Shown here: positions 36,906 through 44,918 of the stretch, in pieces
Layout of the letters: each line of letters starts with the position of its first letter
How positions within the stretch are numbered: position 1 is the stretch's first letter
Source of the DNA: Sphaerotilus mobilis
Lineage (GTDB): Bacteria; Pseudomonadota; Gammaproteobacteria; Burkholderiales; Burkholderiaceae_C
Assembly (NCBI RefSeq): GCF_004216565.1
Contig: NZ_SGWV01000007.1
Coordinates: 372,001 to 436,000, forward strand
Direction: 5' to 3'
Length of the DNA stretch: 64,000 nt
Made by a program: the position numbers and the translations under genes
The notes under the pieces: generated by a model
What the model was told of the DNA's origin: nothing
Seen by the model: only the letters and a program-made list of their open reading frames with translations
The model's database searches: none

Positions 36906-37978
36906 TGCGTGAGCCCCTCACCGACGCGGCCTTCGCGCACCCGGAACAGCTGCACCACGCCACCCACCCGGTCGGCCACCGCCAGCCAGCCGTCGTCGAG
37001 CGCGAGGGCGGCCGGCTGCATCACCCGCAGGTCGGCGGGCAACAGGCGCAGCGCGGGCTGGCCGGGCACGAAGAACACGACCGAGCCGTCCTGCCCATCG
37101 AGCACCGCGACCCGGCCACGCACATCGGCGGCCAGCGCCACCGGCTGTCGCAGCTCGCCCGCGCCGATCAGGCCCAGCGGGCGCCCATCGCCGAGGGCGA
37201 ACACGCGGATGCGCGCCTGCCGGCGGTCGAGCAGGTAGACGCGGTCGAGGCTGGCGGCGATGGCGTCAGCGCCCCCTTCGCCGGTTGTGCCGAGCGGCTC
37301 GGCCAGCGTCGCACCGCGCCACTCGGCCCAGCGACCCGATGCGTCGTCGGCCACCACGACGCGGTTGGCGACACCCGCCAGCGCGAAGCCGACCGGCGAG
37401 GTCAGGTCCGCCAATGACACGCGCCGGATCAACTGCCCGCCCGGCGTGAGCTGGAGCAGCTCCCGGCTCGGCCCGTCGAGCGCCCACAGGCTGGCGTCCG
37501 AACCCAGCGCCAGCACCGTGCGCGGCGAGATGGCCAGGCCGGCGATCGGCGGCAGCACGGTCCAGGCCGGCGCACTGGCCACCGCCGAGGCCTGGGGGAT
37601 GCGGATCAGGCGGCCCAGCCCGGCATCAGCCACCACCAGTTCACCGGCGCGCAAGGCCAGCGCCACCGGGCCGACCAGCCGGATCGGCGCCCCGCCCATC
37701 GGCGCCGGCAGGCCGGGCAGGCCCGGCAGGCCCGGCAATGTGGGCACCCCGAAGGCGCCACCGGGCAAGGCCAGCTGGCCGCTGCCGATGGTGCGCCAGT
37801 GCTGCAGCACGGCAGGCCCGGGCGGGCGCGGCGGCGGCGCATCGTCGGGCCGGGTCGGCGGGCCGGAACAGCCGGTCAACACGGGGCCCGCCCCGATCGC
37901 GGCGAGCGCCGCCAGGCCCGCGATCCAGCGGCGGCGCGTCGTGTCGCCGGTCATGCGAGGCAAGTCTTCAGAGGCCAT
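36902..37978 (-). CDS. NHL-like propeller lipoprotein 2 of 3
   Basis: From ATG 37978 (GGGGAG six bases upstream, TGATG overlap with the c7 stop; ATG 37984 is the alternative) the product has 358 residues. It has a signal with twin Arg and lipobox (TTRRRWIAGLAALAAIGAGPVLTGC), a Pro-rich linker with an LPG repeat, then a divergent propeller: GPVALALRAGELVVADAGLGRLIRI, ISPRTVLALGSDASLWALD, LTSPVGFALAGVANRVVVADDASGRW, LDRVYLLDRRQARIRVF, LRQPVALAADVRGRVAVLDGQDGSVVFF, MQPAALALDDGWLAVADRVGGVVQLF. Blades are less regular than in the upstream-coded homologues. The role is inferred from context only. Confidence 0.82.
   Translation of the reverse strand: MASEDLPRMTGDTTRRRWIAGLAALAAIGAGPVLTGCSGPPTRPDDAPPPRPPGPAVLQHWRTIGSGQLALPGGAFGVPTLPGLPGLPGLPAPMGGAPIRLVGPVALALRAGELVVADAGLGRLIRIPQASAVASAPAWTVLPPIAGLAISPRTVLALGSDASLWALDGPSRELLQLTPGGQLIRRVSLADLTSPVGFALAGVANRVVVADDASGRWAEWRGATLAEPLGTTGEGGADAIAASLDRVYLLDRRQARIRVFALGDGRPLGLIGAGELRQPVALAADVRGRVAVLDGQDGSVVFFVPGQPALRLLPADLRVMQPAALALDDGWLAVADRVGGVVQLFRVREGRVGEGLTQ
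37707..37742. repeat. 9-bp in-frame tandem repeat
   Basis: Four units of GGCAGGCCS (the last degraded) encode LPGLPGLPGLP, a collagen-like stretch in the linker of NHL lipoprotein 2. Confidence 0.85.
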
Positions 37979-38382
37979 CACCATCTCCCCGGCCCTGACG
38001 TCTGTGCGCCGCCCTGGATGCCGCTGGACAGGCCCTTCAACCCCGAGTGGCAGAGGTCGCAGCGGTCGGGGCCCCAGGCGACCTGGCCGTTGTGGCAAGC
38101 GCCGCAGAACTTGCCGTCGACGATGTCGTTCATGCGCACGGCGTTGGCGCCGGCCCGCATCTCGAAGCCGAGTTCCTGGTGACAGACCTTGCAGCGGAAT
38201 CGGATGCGGTGGAACCAGTGCGGAAAGACCACCGGCCGCACGCCCTCGGCGTCCGAACGCTGGTTGATGACGACGTCGCCGTATTCGGCCCGCGCCGCTG
38301 ACGGCAGCACGGCCAGCCACAACGCCATCAGCCCGAGCAACAGGGGCCAGGTGAGTGGCAGCCATCCGGACATGCGACTCAT
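37978..38382 (-). CDS. Triheme cytochrome c7 protein (A')
   Basis: This 134-residue exported protein has a signal peptide (LLLGLMALWLAVLPSAARA) and then a c7-type triheme domain of about 90 residues. Three heme sites are seen: CKVCH, CGACH, CDLCH. The preceding FPHWFHRIRFRCKVCH supplies the extra His ligands typical of bis-His c7 proteins. It is the paralogue of the protein at 42184-42657 (shared AEYGDVVIN, VRPVVFPHWFHR, RFRCKVCH, FCGACHNGQVAW). ATG 38382 overlaps the next cytochrome's stop by ATGA. It is a likely periplasmic electron carrier. Confidence 0.9.
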   Translation of the reverse strand: MSRMSGWLPLTWPLLLGLMALWLAVLPSAARAEYGDVVINQRSDAEGVRPVVFPHWFHRIRFRCKVCHQELGFEMRAGANAVRMNDIVDGKFCGACHNGQVAWGPDRCDLCHSGLKGLSSGIQGGAQTSGPGRW

Positions 38383-39017
38383 GGCCGGCCCTCCACCACC
38401 GGCCGCACCGGGCCGACATCGGGCCGGCCGCGCAAGGCGCTGTTGGGCACGCTGTGGCAGCGGTTGCATTCGGTCAGCGGGAAGGACACCGCGCCGTGGC
38501 AGACGCCGCACTGCTCGCCGTCGAGGATGCGCTGCATGCTGTAGCGGTTGGCGCCGGCCTGCTGCTTGAACAGGCCGTCGTGGCAGTTGGCGCAGTCCAG
38601 CCAGAGCGTGTGCTGGCGGTGCGGGAACAGCACCGCCGGCATCGAGCCGTACTTGCTGATGATGATGTCCTGGTCGCGCACCCGCACCGGCGTGGCCGCG
38701 CTCAGGTTGGCACGCGGCTGGATCACGCCCTGGTCGAGCGCCTGGACCCAGCGCACCTGGTTGCCGGCCGTGTCACGCGGCAAGGTCGACAGCGCCTCGG
38801 CCGGTTGCTGCAGCAGCCCGAGGGCCGGGTTGGCCGGGTCATGCAGGCCGTCGTCGGCCAGCGCCGTCCACGGCGACGCCGGCCGGGGCGCGGACGCCGG
38901 CACCGCCGCCGCCCGGACCGCCGGGGTCTGGGGCTGGACCGGCAGCGGCACGAAGCCCAGACACACGGCCAGGGCGACGGTGCAGGTCAGCCACGTCGGT
39001 GCCATGGCGGGTCTCAT
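38379..39017 (-). CDS. Triheme cytochrome c7 protein (B')
   Basis: The 212-residue exported cytochrome has a signal peptide (TWLTCTVALAVCLGFVPLPVQPQ), a linker, and a conserved pre-domain (DDGLHDPANPALGLLQQP, then WVQALDQG). The c7 domain has heme sites CANCH, CGVCH and CNRCH and ligand His residues in LFPHRQHTLWLDCANCH. It aligns through its whole mature part with the C-terminal two-thirds of the c5-c7 fusion at 40983-42173 (HDPAN, AGNQVRWVQALD, GSMPAVLFPHRQHT), so it is that gene's paralogue without the c5 domain. ATG 39017 overlaps the stop of the helical protein. Confidence 0.9.
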   Translation of the reverse strand: MRPAMAPTWLTCTVALAVCLGFVPLPVQPQTPAVRAAAVPASAPRPASPWTALADDGLHDPANPALGLLQQPAEALSTLPRDTAGNQVRWVQALDQGVIQPRANLSAATPVRVRDQDIIISKYGSMPAVLFPHRQHTLWLDCANCHDGLFKQQAGANRYSMQRILDGEQCGVCHGAVSFPLTECNRCHSVPNSALRGRPDVGPVRPVVEGRP

Positions 39018-40069
39018 CCGGGGATGTAGATGCCGCCGGCGCGGATGGCGCGGACCAGTTCGCGGGTCGCGTTCTCCAGCGTCCGGATCGCCGCCGGGTG
39101 ATCGCCGGCCTTGGCCTGCGCCTCGGCCTCGGCGCGCAAGGCAGCGGCCTTGTCGACGTAGGGCTGCATGACCGGCGGCATCGCGGCCGACGGGGTGCCC
39201 TGGGCGTCCTTGCGGTCGGCCAGCAGCACGGTGATCAGCATCCGGTGGGTGTCGTTGCGGTCGATCTCGTAGTCGTATTCCTCGCGCGGTGTGGCGAAGT
39301 TCAGCGAGCGCACCAGCGTGTCGCCGCGCCGCAGCGACTCGATCGACACCCGCGCCGTCAGGTAGGCCCGGTCCAGCAGCGGACGGGCCTCGTCGATGCG
39401 GCCTTGCCGCGCCAGCGCCTGGGCCTCGGCCAGCCGGCGTTCGATCTCGCGGGTCGCGTCGCGGGCCTCGCGGGTGATCGGGCGGCTGGTTGCCGACGGT
39501 GCGCTGGCGGCCTTCTCGTCGGTGATGCGCTGCTGCGCGGCCAGCAGCGCGCGGGTGCTGTCCAGCCGGGCGTCGAAGTCGCGCCGGGCCTTCTCGCCGG
39601 CCACCTGTTCGGGCCTGGCCAGACGCACCCCGGCCATCATTTCGCGGGCCGCCTCGTCAAGCAGCCGGGCGGCGCGTTCGACCTCGCCGGCATCGAGCGC
39701 CTGGCCCGCCTCGCGGTGGATCAGCCGGGCGTCGTCGCGCCGCTCGCGCGCGGCGGCATCGCCGCTGCGGTCGATCTGCTGGGCCGCCGACGAGCGCTCG
39801 ATCAGGATGCCGATGGACTGCAGCCGACGCGCCAGCATGACGGGATCGTGCGGCTGGGCCGAACGCGGGGGTGGGGGCGCTGATGCGGTCGCGGCGGCCG
39901 GTGCGGCCGGCGGGCTCGCCGATTGCGCCTGTGCGGGCAGGCCCGCCACGGTCAGCATCGACAGCGCCATGGCAAGTGCCATGACAGCCACGACAGGCCC
40001 GACGTGAACAACGCGGGCAACGCGAACAACGCGAACAAAACAGACATCAGCGAAGGTTGTGGCCTTCAT
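39014..40069 (-). CDS. Helical periplasmic protein of unknown function (C')
   Basis: The 351-residue protein starts at ATG 40069 in an ATGA overlap. It has a long signal region (VVAVMALAMALSMLTVAGLPAQAQ), an Ala/Pro linker, then almost wholly alpha-helical sequence rich in Ala, Arg and Glu (RRLQSIGILIERSSAAQQIDR, REAGQALDAGEVERAARLLDEA, RRLAEAQALARQGRIDEARPLLDRAYL). This suggests TPR-like or four-helix packing. No Cys or heme motif in the mature part. It is recognisably related to the next gene (C). No family name is recognised. Its fixed place between cytochromes suggests a structural or assembly partner. Confidence 0.8.
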   Translation of the reverse strand: MKATTFADVCFVRVVRVARVVHVGPVVAVMALAMALSMLTVAGLPAQAQSASPPAAPAAATASAPPPPRSAQPHDPVMLARRLQSIGILIERSSAAQQIDRSGDAAARERRDDARLIHREAGQALDAGEVERAARLLDEAAREMMAGVRLARPEQVAGEKARRDFDARLDSTRALLAAQQRITDEKAASAPSATSRPITREARDATREIERRLAEAQALARQGRIDEARPLLDRAYLTARVSIESLRRGDTLVRSLNFATPREEYDYEIDRNDTHRMLITVLLADRKDAQGTPSAAMPPVMQPYVDKAAALRAEAEAQAKAGDHPAAIRTLENATRELVRAIRAGGIYIPG

Positions 40070-40986
40070 GGCGAGATCCCGGTGGGCGCGGGTGTGGCCA
40101 ACCCGGCGGTGGACAGGGCGCGCTGGATCTGCAGCACGGCAAGGCGCAGGTCGGCCAGGGCCTGGTCAAGGTCGCCGGCCTGGTGGCGCTGCTGGGCCTG
40201 ACCCAGCAGCGCCGATGCGGCGGCGCCATAGCGTTCGACCAGCGCCAGCGCGGCCGGCGCCGGCTTGAGGTCGCGCACGGCCAGTGGCACCAGATCGGCC
40301 AGCGCGTGGTACTGGGTCAGCGCCAGCGTCCAGGCTTCCGCCGGGGTGCCGGCGCGCTGGGTGTAGTCGAGCGTGGCGTTCTGCACGCCCCGGTAGTAGC
40401 CGGCCAGCAGCAGCTTCTCGGCCCGCGACAGCGTGGCGATGGCCTCCTCGTGGCGGCCTTGCGAGCCTTGCTGGCGGGCGCCCGCCAGCAGGTCGGCGGC
40501 GCTGGCCAGGTCGGCGCTGTCCTGGGCCGACAGATCGGCCTGGCGACCACGCCAGGCGTCCACCAGCCGCTCGGTGCTGGCCTGCAGCTCGGCATGGCGA
40601 CGCTGCAACTGGGCCTGTCGCGCGGCATGGTCGGGCACCAGGCGGCGGGCGCTGCCGAGGTGCTTGAGGGCGTCGTCGATGGCCTTGCGGGCGGCCGCCA
40701 GCTCGCCGCGGGCGAGCAGTTCGGCGGCCTGGGCGTGGTGGGCCCGGCCTTCCTCCAGGTGGGCGCGGGCCTCGGCATGGCCGCTGGCGACGATGCGCTG
40801 GGCGGTGGGCGAATCGGCGATCAGCATCGCCGCCAGGCGCAGCTTCTGCTCCAGCTGGGCACGCTGCGCGGCGTCTTCCTGGGCCTGAGCCGGCAACACG
40901 CCAGAGGCGGCCAGCAGGCAGGCCGCCGCCATGCGCTGCCAGCCCCAGCCGCTGCGGGGTCGATGCGGTCGCGCCGTCTGCCTCAA
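40066..40986 (-). CDS. Helical periplasmic protein of unknown function (C)
   Basis: I propose TTG 40986 as start (306 residues). It overlaps the previous stop as TTGA and gives a normal signal peptide with an Arg/His-rich head. ATG 40932 would leave only AAACLLAASGVLPAQAQ. The mature part is helical: LRLAAMLIADSPTAQRIVASG, HAQAAELLARGELAAARKAIDDALKHLGSARRLVPD, DLASAADLLAGARQQGSQGRHEEAIATLSRAEKLLLAGYYRG. It matches its neighbour C' in the first 90 mature residues (ML/LIE-type start, ALDAGE/ARGELA turn, AR-LVPD/RLARPE). No heme, Cys or known domain seen. Function unknown. Confidence 0.75.
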   Translation of the reverse strand: MRQTARPHRPRSGWGWQRMAAACLLAASGVLPAQAQEDAAQRAQLEQKLRLAAMLIADSPTAQRIVASGHAEARAHLEEGRAHHAQAAELLARGELAAARKAIDDALKHLGSARRLVPDHAARQAQLQRRHAELQASTERLVDAWRGRQADLSAQDSADLASAADLLAGARQQGSQGRHEEAIATLSRAEKLLLAGYYRGVQNATLDYTQRAGTPAEAWTLALTQYHALADLVPLAVRDLKPAPAALALVERYGAAASALLGQAQQRHQAGDLDQALADLRLAVLQIQRALSTAGLATPAPTGISP

Positions 40987-42173
40987 GGCTTGCGCTCCAC
41001 GGCGGCAGCGCTGGCGGCGGCCGGCTCGGTCTTCTTCTTGGAGTGGCAGAGCCGGCATTCGGACACCGGGAAGGCCACCTTGCCGTGGCAGACGCCGCAC
41101 TTCTGGCCCAGCAGGATGGCGGCCATGCTGATCTGGTTGGCGCCCTTCTGCGGCACGAAGATGGCCGGGTGGCAGTTCGAGCAGTCCAGCCATTCGGTGT
41201 GCTGCTTGTGTGGGTAGACCACGTCGGGCATCGAGCCCTTGACCTCGCGCACGATGTTCAGGTCCATCACGACCGCGTTGGCGGTCGGGTCGAGCCGGTC
41301 CCAGCGCGGCGCGATGGTCTTGCCGTCCAGCGCCTTGACCCAGTCGACGTGGTTGCCGGCCGGGCTCTTGGGCAAGTCGGCGAAGGCGGTGGCCGGCGGC
41401 TGCAGCTGCAGCGTCATGTCGTTGGCCGGGTCGTGGATGCCGGAGTCGACCGCCGGCCGGTTGTGCCGAGCCGCTGGCTTGAGCAGGCGGTTGAAGGCAT
41501 TGACCTCGCGCGATGGCGTCGGCGTGGGCACCACCGCCCGGGTGGCCGGCGGCGCGGCGGGCGGCTCGGTGCTGGCCGGCGCGGCAGCCGTGGTCACGGC
41601 CGTTGCGGCGGCGGGTGCCGCTGCAGGCGCTGCGGTCGTTGCTGCGGCCGCAACAGCCGTCGTTGCCGCGCCAGGTGCCACGGCAGCTGCAGCGGTCGCC
41701 GCCGCCGCGCTCATCTTGGCGACCGGGCTTGCCGCTGGCTTGGCCGCTGCAGCCGCTGCAGCCGCTGCAGCCGCTGTGGCCGGCTTGGCCGCCGCCGCAT
41801 CGGCCGGCTGGGTGCCGCCGCTCATCATGTAGCCGATGACGGCCTTGAGCTGCTCGGCCGACAGGTCGGGTCGGCCGCCCTTCGGTGGCATGCCCTTGGC
41901 GGTGCCGGCGGTGGCGCTCTTGACCAGGGCGTCGATGCCGGCCTTGGCGCGGGGCCCCCAGTCGGCGGCGTTGCCGAACTTGGGCGCGTTGAGCACACCG
42001 CTGGCGTGGCAGCCGGCGCAGATGCCGTCGTAGACCTGCTTGGCGAAGGCGCGATCGGGCGCCTGGGCGAGCGCCGCGCCGGACCACAGGGTCAGGGCGG
42101 CCGCAGCGGCGACGGCCCAGCGGAGACGGCCCGTGTGCGGGGCGCGGGAGGCGGGAGTGAGGTGGGCTTGCAT
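40983..42173 (-). CDS. Fusion cytochrome: c5-like monoheme domain, poly-Ala linker, triheme c7 domain (B)
   Basis: This 396-residue protein has four hemes. After a signal peptide (AVAAAAALTLWSGAALAQ) comes a cytochrome c5-like domain (about 35-120): AKQVYDGICAGCHASGVLNAPKFGN, axial Met in GTAKGMPPKGG, helix LKAVIGYMMSGG. Next is a linker of about 100 residues that is mostly Ala with Pro/Thr, partly made of 9-bp repeats. Then come the conserved HDPAN pre-domain and a c7 domain with CSNCH, CGVCH and CRLCH. The c5 domain could take electrons at low affinity and pass them to the c7 hemes through the flexible tether. It overlaps gene C and follows c7 gene A by 10 bp. Confidence 0.92.
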   Translation of the reverse strand: MQAHLTPASRAPHTGRLRWAVAAAAALTLWSGAALAQAPDRAFAKQVYDGICAGCHASGVLNAPKFGNAADWGPRAKAGIDALVKSATAGTAKGMPPKGGRPDLSAEQLKAVIGYMMSGGTQPADAAAAKPATAAAAAAAAAAAKPAASPVAKMSAAAATAAAAVAPGAATTAVAAAATTAAPAAAPAAATAVTTAAAPASTEPPAAPPATRAVVPTPTPSREVNAFNRLLKPAARHNRPAVDSGIHDPANDMTLQLQPPATAFADLPKSPAGNHVDWVKALDGKTIAPRWDRLDPTANAVVMDLNIVREVKGSMPDVVYPHKQHTEWLDCSNCHPAIFVPQKGANQISMAAILLGQKCGVCHGKVAFPVSECRLCHSKKKTEPAAASAAAVERKP

Positions 42174-42183
42174 CGCGGTCGAC

Positions 42184-42657
42184 CTAGCGTTTGTTGGCCG
42201 GAGCGGCCGGGGCGGCGGGTGCCGCAGGCAGCGCGGCCGATGCCGCCGACGACGGCAGGTGCACGCCGAAGCGCTGCAGAGTGCTCTCGTGCACCTGGGT
42301 CGGCGTGCCGGGCTTGCCGGCATGGCAGAGGTTGCAGTTCTCGGCCGACCAGGCCACCTCGCCGTTGTGGCAGGCGCCGCAGTACTGGCCGTCGATGATC
42401 TTGAGCATGTTGATCTGGTTGCCGCCCGCCTTGAACTGGAAGCCCAGGTCGGCATGGCAGACCTTGCAGCGAAAGCGCACCCGGTGGAACCAGTGCGGAA
42501 ACACCACCGGGCGCATGCCGGCCGCGTCCGAGTAGTTGTTGATGACGATGTCGCCGTACTCGGCCCGGGCCGGGCCGGCCGCGCCCAGCCACAGCGTCAG
42601 CAGGGCCAGCGCGAGCCATCGCAGCAGGCGCAAGGGGCTGGGTCGGTGTGGTGTCAA
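42184..42657 (-). CDS. Triheme cytochrome c7 protein (A)
   Basis: This 157-residue exported cytochrome has a signal peptide (LLRWLALALLTLWLGAAGPARA). The mature domain opens with EYGDIVINNYSDAAG and FPHWFHRVRFRCKVCH, followed by CGACH and CNLCH, making three hemes with His side ligands. It has a longer Ala/Pro tail (AAPAAPAAPANKR) than its paralogue at 37978-38382. c7 proteins ferry electrons in the periplasm in metal-reducing bacteria. Separated by 82 bp from the barrel gene, it may start a sub-transcript. Confidence 0.9.
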   Translation of the reverse strand: MTPHRPSPLRLLRWLALALLTLWLGAAGPARAEYGDIVINNYSDAAGMRPVVFPHWFHRVRFRCKVCHADLGFQFKAGGNQINMLKIIDGQYCGACHNGEVAWSAENCNLCHAGKPGTPTQVHESTLQRFGVHLPSSAASAALPAAPAAPAAPANKR

Positions 42658-42700
42658 GGAAGCTCTCCTGCGGTTCGGGTGGGGTGGGTGATCAAGGTTC

Positions 42701-42733
42701 GGGTGACGTTCGGGTGACGTTCGTTCGACGTTC
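42701..42733. repeat. Three 11-bp direct repeats in the barrel/c7 gap
   Basis: GGGTGACGTTC occurs twice back to back (42701-42711, 42712-42722), followed by the related GTTCGACGTTC (42723-42733). The period is one helical turn. This is the only gap over 31 bp inside the cytochrome operon, so it could be a protein-binding array or simple slippage. Confidence 0.5.
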
Positions 42734-42739
42734 GTGCGG

Positions 42740-44887
42740 TCAGAACCGCCGCAGCGCCCGCGCGCCGATCAGGCCGACCGGCCGGCCGTCGACCCGCGCG
42801 GCTCGTGCCAGCAGGCGCAGTTCGAGCTGGCCGATGCTGTGGTCCAGCCGGTTCTCGACCGAGGCGGTGACACGTTCATGCAGCGCGTCGATGTCGCCGG
42901 TCGAGCGGCTCTCGAAGGCCTGGCTGTTGACGGTCAGCGTGGCCGTGTAGCGCAGCCGGGGCACGTCGGCCACGCGCAGGTGCTCATAGCTCAGCGAGCC
43001 GCTGTAGAAGGGGAGCCAGCCCGGTCCGCCCAGCCGCGTCTGGCCGGTGAAGACATCGAGCTGCTGGGTGTCGCTGCGGCTGCCCTGGGCGGTCAGGTTG
43101 CCGTTCCAGCTGCTGTGGCGGCTCAGGCCGGTGCGGCGGCTGAGCTGCAGGTTGACGAGCTGGAAGCGTCCGCCTGTCGATCCGAGGCCCGGCGCGCCAC
43201 CGCCCAGCGTGCGCGAGTCGCTGTAGGACGCGCTGGCATAGCCGTAGGACGCCGTGCTGCCCTCGCCGCTCAGGCCGCCCTGCCACGCCAGCCCGAGCGT
43301 GTGGGCCAGCGCCCGCACGGTGCCGGCGACCTGGCTGTCGTGCAGTGCGCCGAGGCTCTGGCCCAGCTGCAGCGACAGGCTGCCGCCGTCGTCGCCCAGC
43401 CAGTCGCGGCCCAGGCCGTGGTTGAGCTGCAGGCCCTGGGTCAGGCGTCGACCGGCCGGTGCCGCCCCCGAGGGCGTGGCGACCACGCCGCTGCTGCGGC
43501 TGGCACCCAGGCTGGCCGACACGCCCGGCGTGTAGCGCCAGGCCGCGCCGCCTTGGGCGTTGCCCAGCAACACGCCGACCGGCGCCCAGGCCAGCGTCAG
43601 GTTGCCGGTCTGCACGGTGCTTGCCGCCGTCGCGGTCGACGGGGTCAACGCCGCCGAACCGCCGGCCTCGGTCTCGATGCGGGTGCCCGACCAGCCGCCC
43701 GACAGGCGCCAGGCTGGCGACAGCTCGCGCGACGCACCGAGCGCGACATTGGCCGCCCGCAGGCCGGTGCGGCTGCGGCTGGACAGGCCGGCATTGAGGC
43801 TGTCGGTGCCGGTGTCGGCCTCGATCAGCCGGACGCTGCCGGTCAGCTGCAGCGGCGAGCGCAGCGGCTCGCCGTCGCTGCGGTCGGACGCCGGGCGCCA
43901 ACTGGCGAAGCTGGCGATCTGGCGGATATCCGTCTCGCTGTCCTGCCGGTTGCCCAGCAGGCCGGCGTGCAGGCGCACCTCGTTCCAGGTCGCCAGCGTG
44001 TCGAGCTGGACATCGCCAACCGGCTGCCAGGCATGGCGGGCGCTGAGGTTGGCGTAGCGGCTGCGGTTCTCGCTGTCGCTGCGCTGGTTGCGGCTGAGCT
44101 GGCCGCTCCATTCGAAGCGGTGGTCATCGCGCTGCTGCAGCGCCTGGGCACGCAGGCTGTCGACCCGGTCGGCGACGCCCGCTAGCGTGCCGGTGAGCGA
44201 CTCCAGCGTGCTGTGTTCAAGGTTGATCGCATAGCTGTCGGTGCCGTTGAGCTGCCGCCAGCTCTGGTCGACGATGAGCCGGCGCAGCCGGTAGTCGCTG
44301 CCGACATGGTCGCCACGCACCCGGCTGTCGCTGACGTCCGCGCGCAGCTCGAACGGGAAGCGGCTCTGCGGGAAGACCGACACCGCCACATGGCCGGTGC
44401 CGCCTCGGCTGGTCGACGTCGTCGAGCTGTCCACCTGGCGCGAGACGTCGCGTGCCACCAGCGCGCCGAAGCCGCCCCGCAGCTGCACAAACCAAGGCTC
44501 CCACAGGTGGGTGGACCACTGCAGTTCGGCATAGCTCAGGCCCTGGGTGTTGCGGCGGCCGTCTTCCAGGCGCTGGCGACGCAGGTCGAGCGAGACGCTG
44601 CCGCCCAGCCGCACCGGCGCGAAGCCCCAGACGATGCCGTTGCCGGCCGGCGCCACGCCCGCAGGGTCGGCCACGCCGGGTGAGCCGTTCTCCAGCGCGT
44701 CGGCGGCGGCCGCGTCGACGGCACCGATCACCGGCCCCGGCGCGAACGCCGCTGCCTGCACGCCGCCGGCACGCAGCATCAGCAGCGACAGCAGGGTGAC
44801 CGCCGCCGCGATCGGCAAGCGGCGCACGGCACCGCGCCCGCGCCGTCCGGGCACGCTGCAGGATGAGCCCCGGTGCATCGCTGCCAT
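42740..44887 (-). CDS. Large outer-membrane beta-barrel (putative porin of the cytochrome conduit)
   Basis: From ATG 44887 (or 44878) the protein has about 715 residues. After a signal segment (AVTLLSLLMLRAGGVQA) the sequence is dominated by alternating beta-strands with aromatic girdles (SYAELQWSTHLWEPWFVQLRGG; RYTATLTVNSQAF) and Gly/Ser/Asp loops, and it ends in Phe (ALRRF), the classic outer-membrane insertion signal. No plug or TonB box is seen. The size suits a 22-28-strand barrel like MtrB/PioB-type sheaths, but the N-terminal CXXC of MtrB is missing and I see no clear family signature. Placed between the chaperone and the c7 genes, it is the best candidate for the pore that lets a multiheme cytochrome reach the surface. 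Confidence 0.8.
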   Translation of the reverse strand: MAAMHRGSSCSVPGRRGRGAVRRLPIAAAVTLLSLLMLRAGGVQAAAFAPGPVIGAVDAAAADALENGSPGVADPAGVAPAGNGIVWGFAPVRLGGSVSLDLRRQRLEDGRRNTQGLSYAELQWSTHLWEPWFVQLRGGFGALVARDVSRQVDSSTTSTSRGGTGHVAVSVFPQSRFPFELRADVSDSRVRGDHVGSDYRLRRLIVDQSWRQLNGTDSYAINLEHSTLESLTGTLAGVADRVDSLRAQALQQRDDHRFEWSGQLSRNQRSDSENRSRYANLSARHAWQPVGDVQLDTLATWNEVRLHAGLLGNRQDSETDIRQIASFASWRPASDRSDGEPLRSPLQLTGSVRLIEADTGTDSLNAGLSSRSRTGLRAANVALGASRELSPAWRLSGGWSGTRIETEAGGSAALTPSTATAASTVQTGNLTLAWAPVGVLLGNAQGGAAWRYTPGVSASLGASRSSGVVATPSGAAPAGRRLTQGLQLNHGLGRDWLGDDGGSLSLQLGQSLGALHDSQVAGTVRALAHTLGLAWQGGLSGEGSTASYGYASASYSDSRTLGGGAPGLGSTGGRFQLVNLQLSRRTGLSRHSSWNGNLTAQGSRSDTQQLDVFTGQTRLGGPGWLPFYSGSLSYEHLRVADVPRLRYTATLTVNSQAFESRSTGDIDALHERVTASVENRLDHSIGQLELRLLARAARVDGRPVGLIGARALRRF

Positions 44888-44918
44888 CCGTGACACCGGG
44901 TTGCGGCCGGACCGGCGC

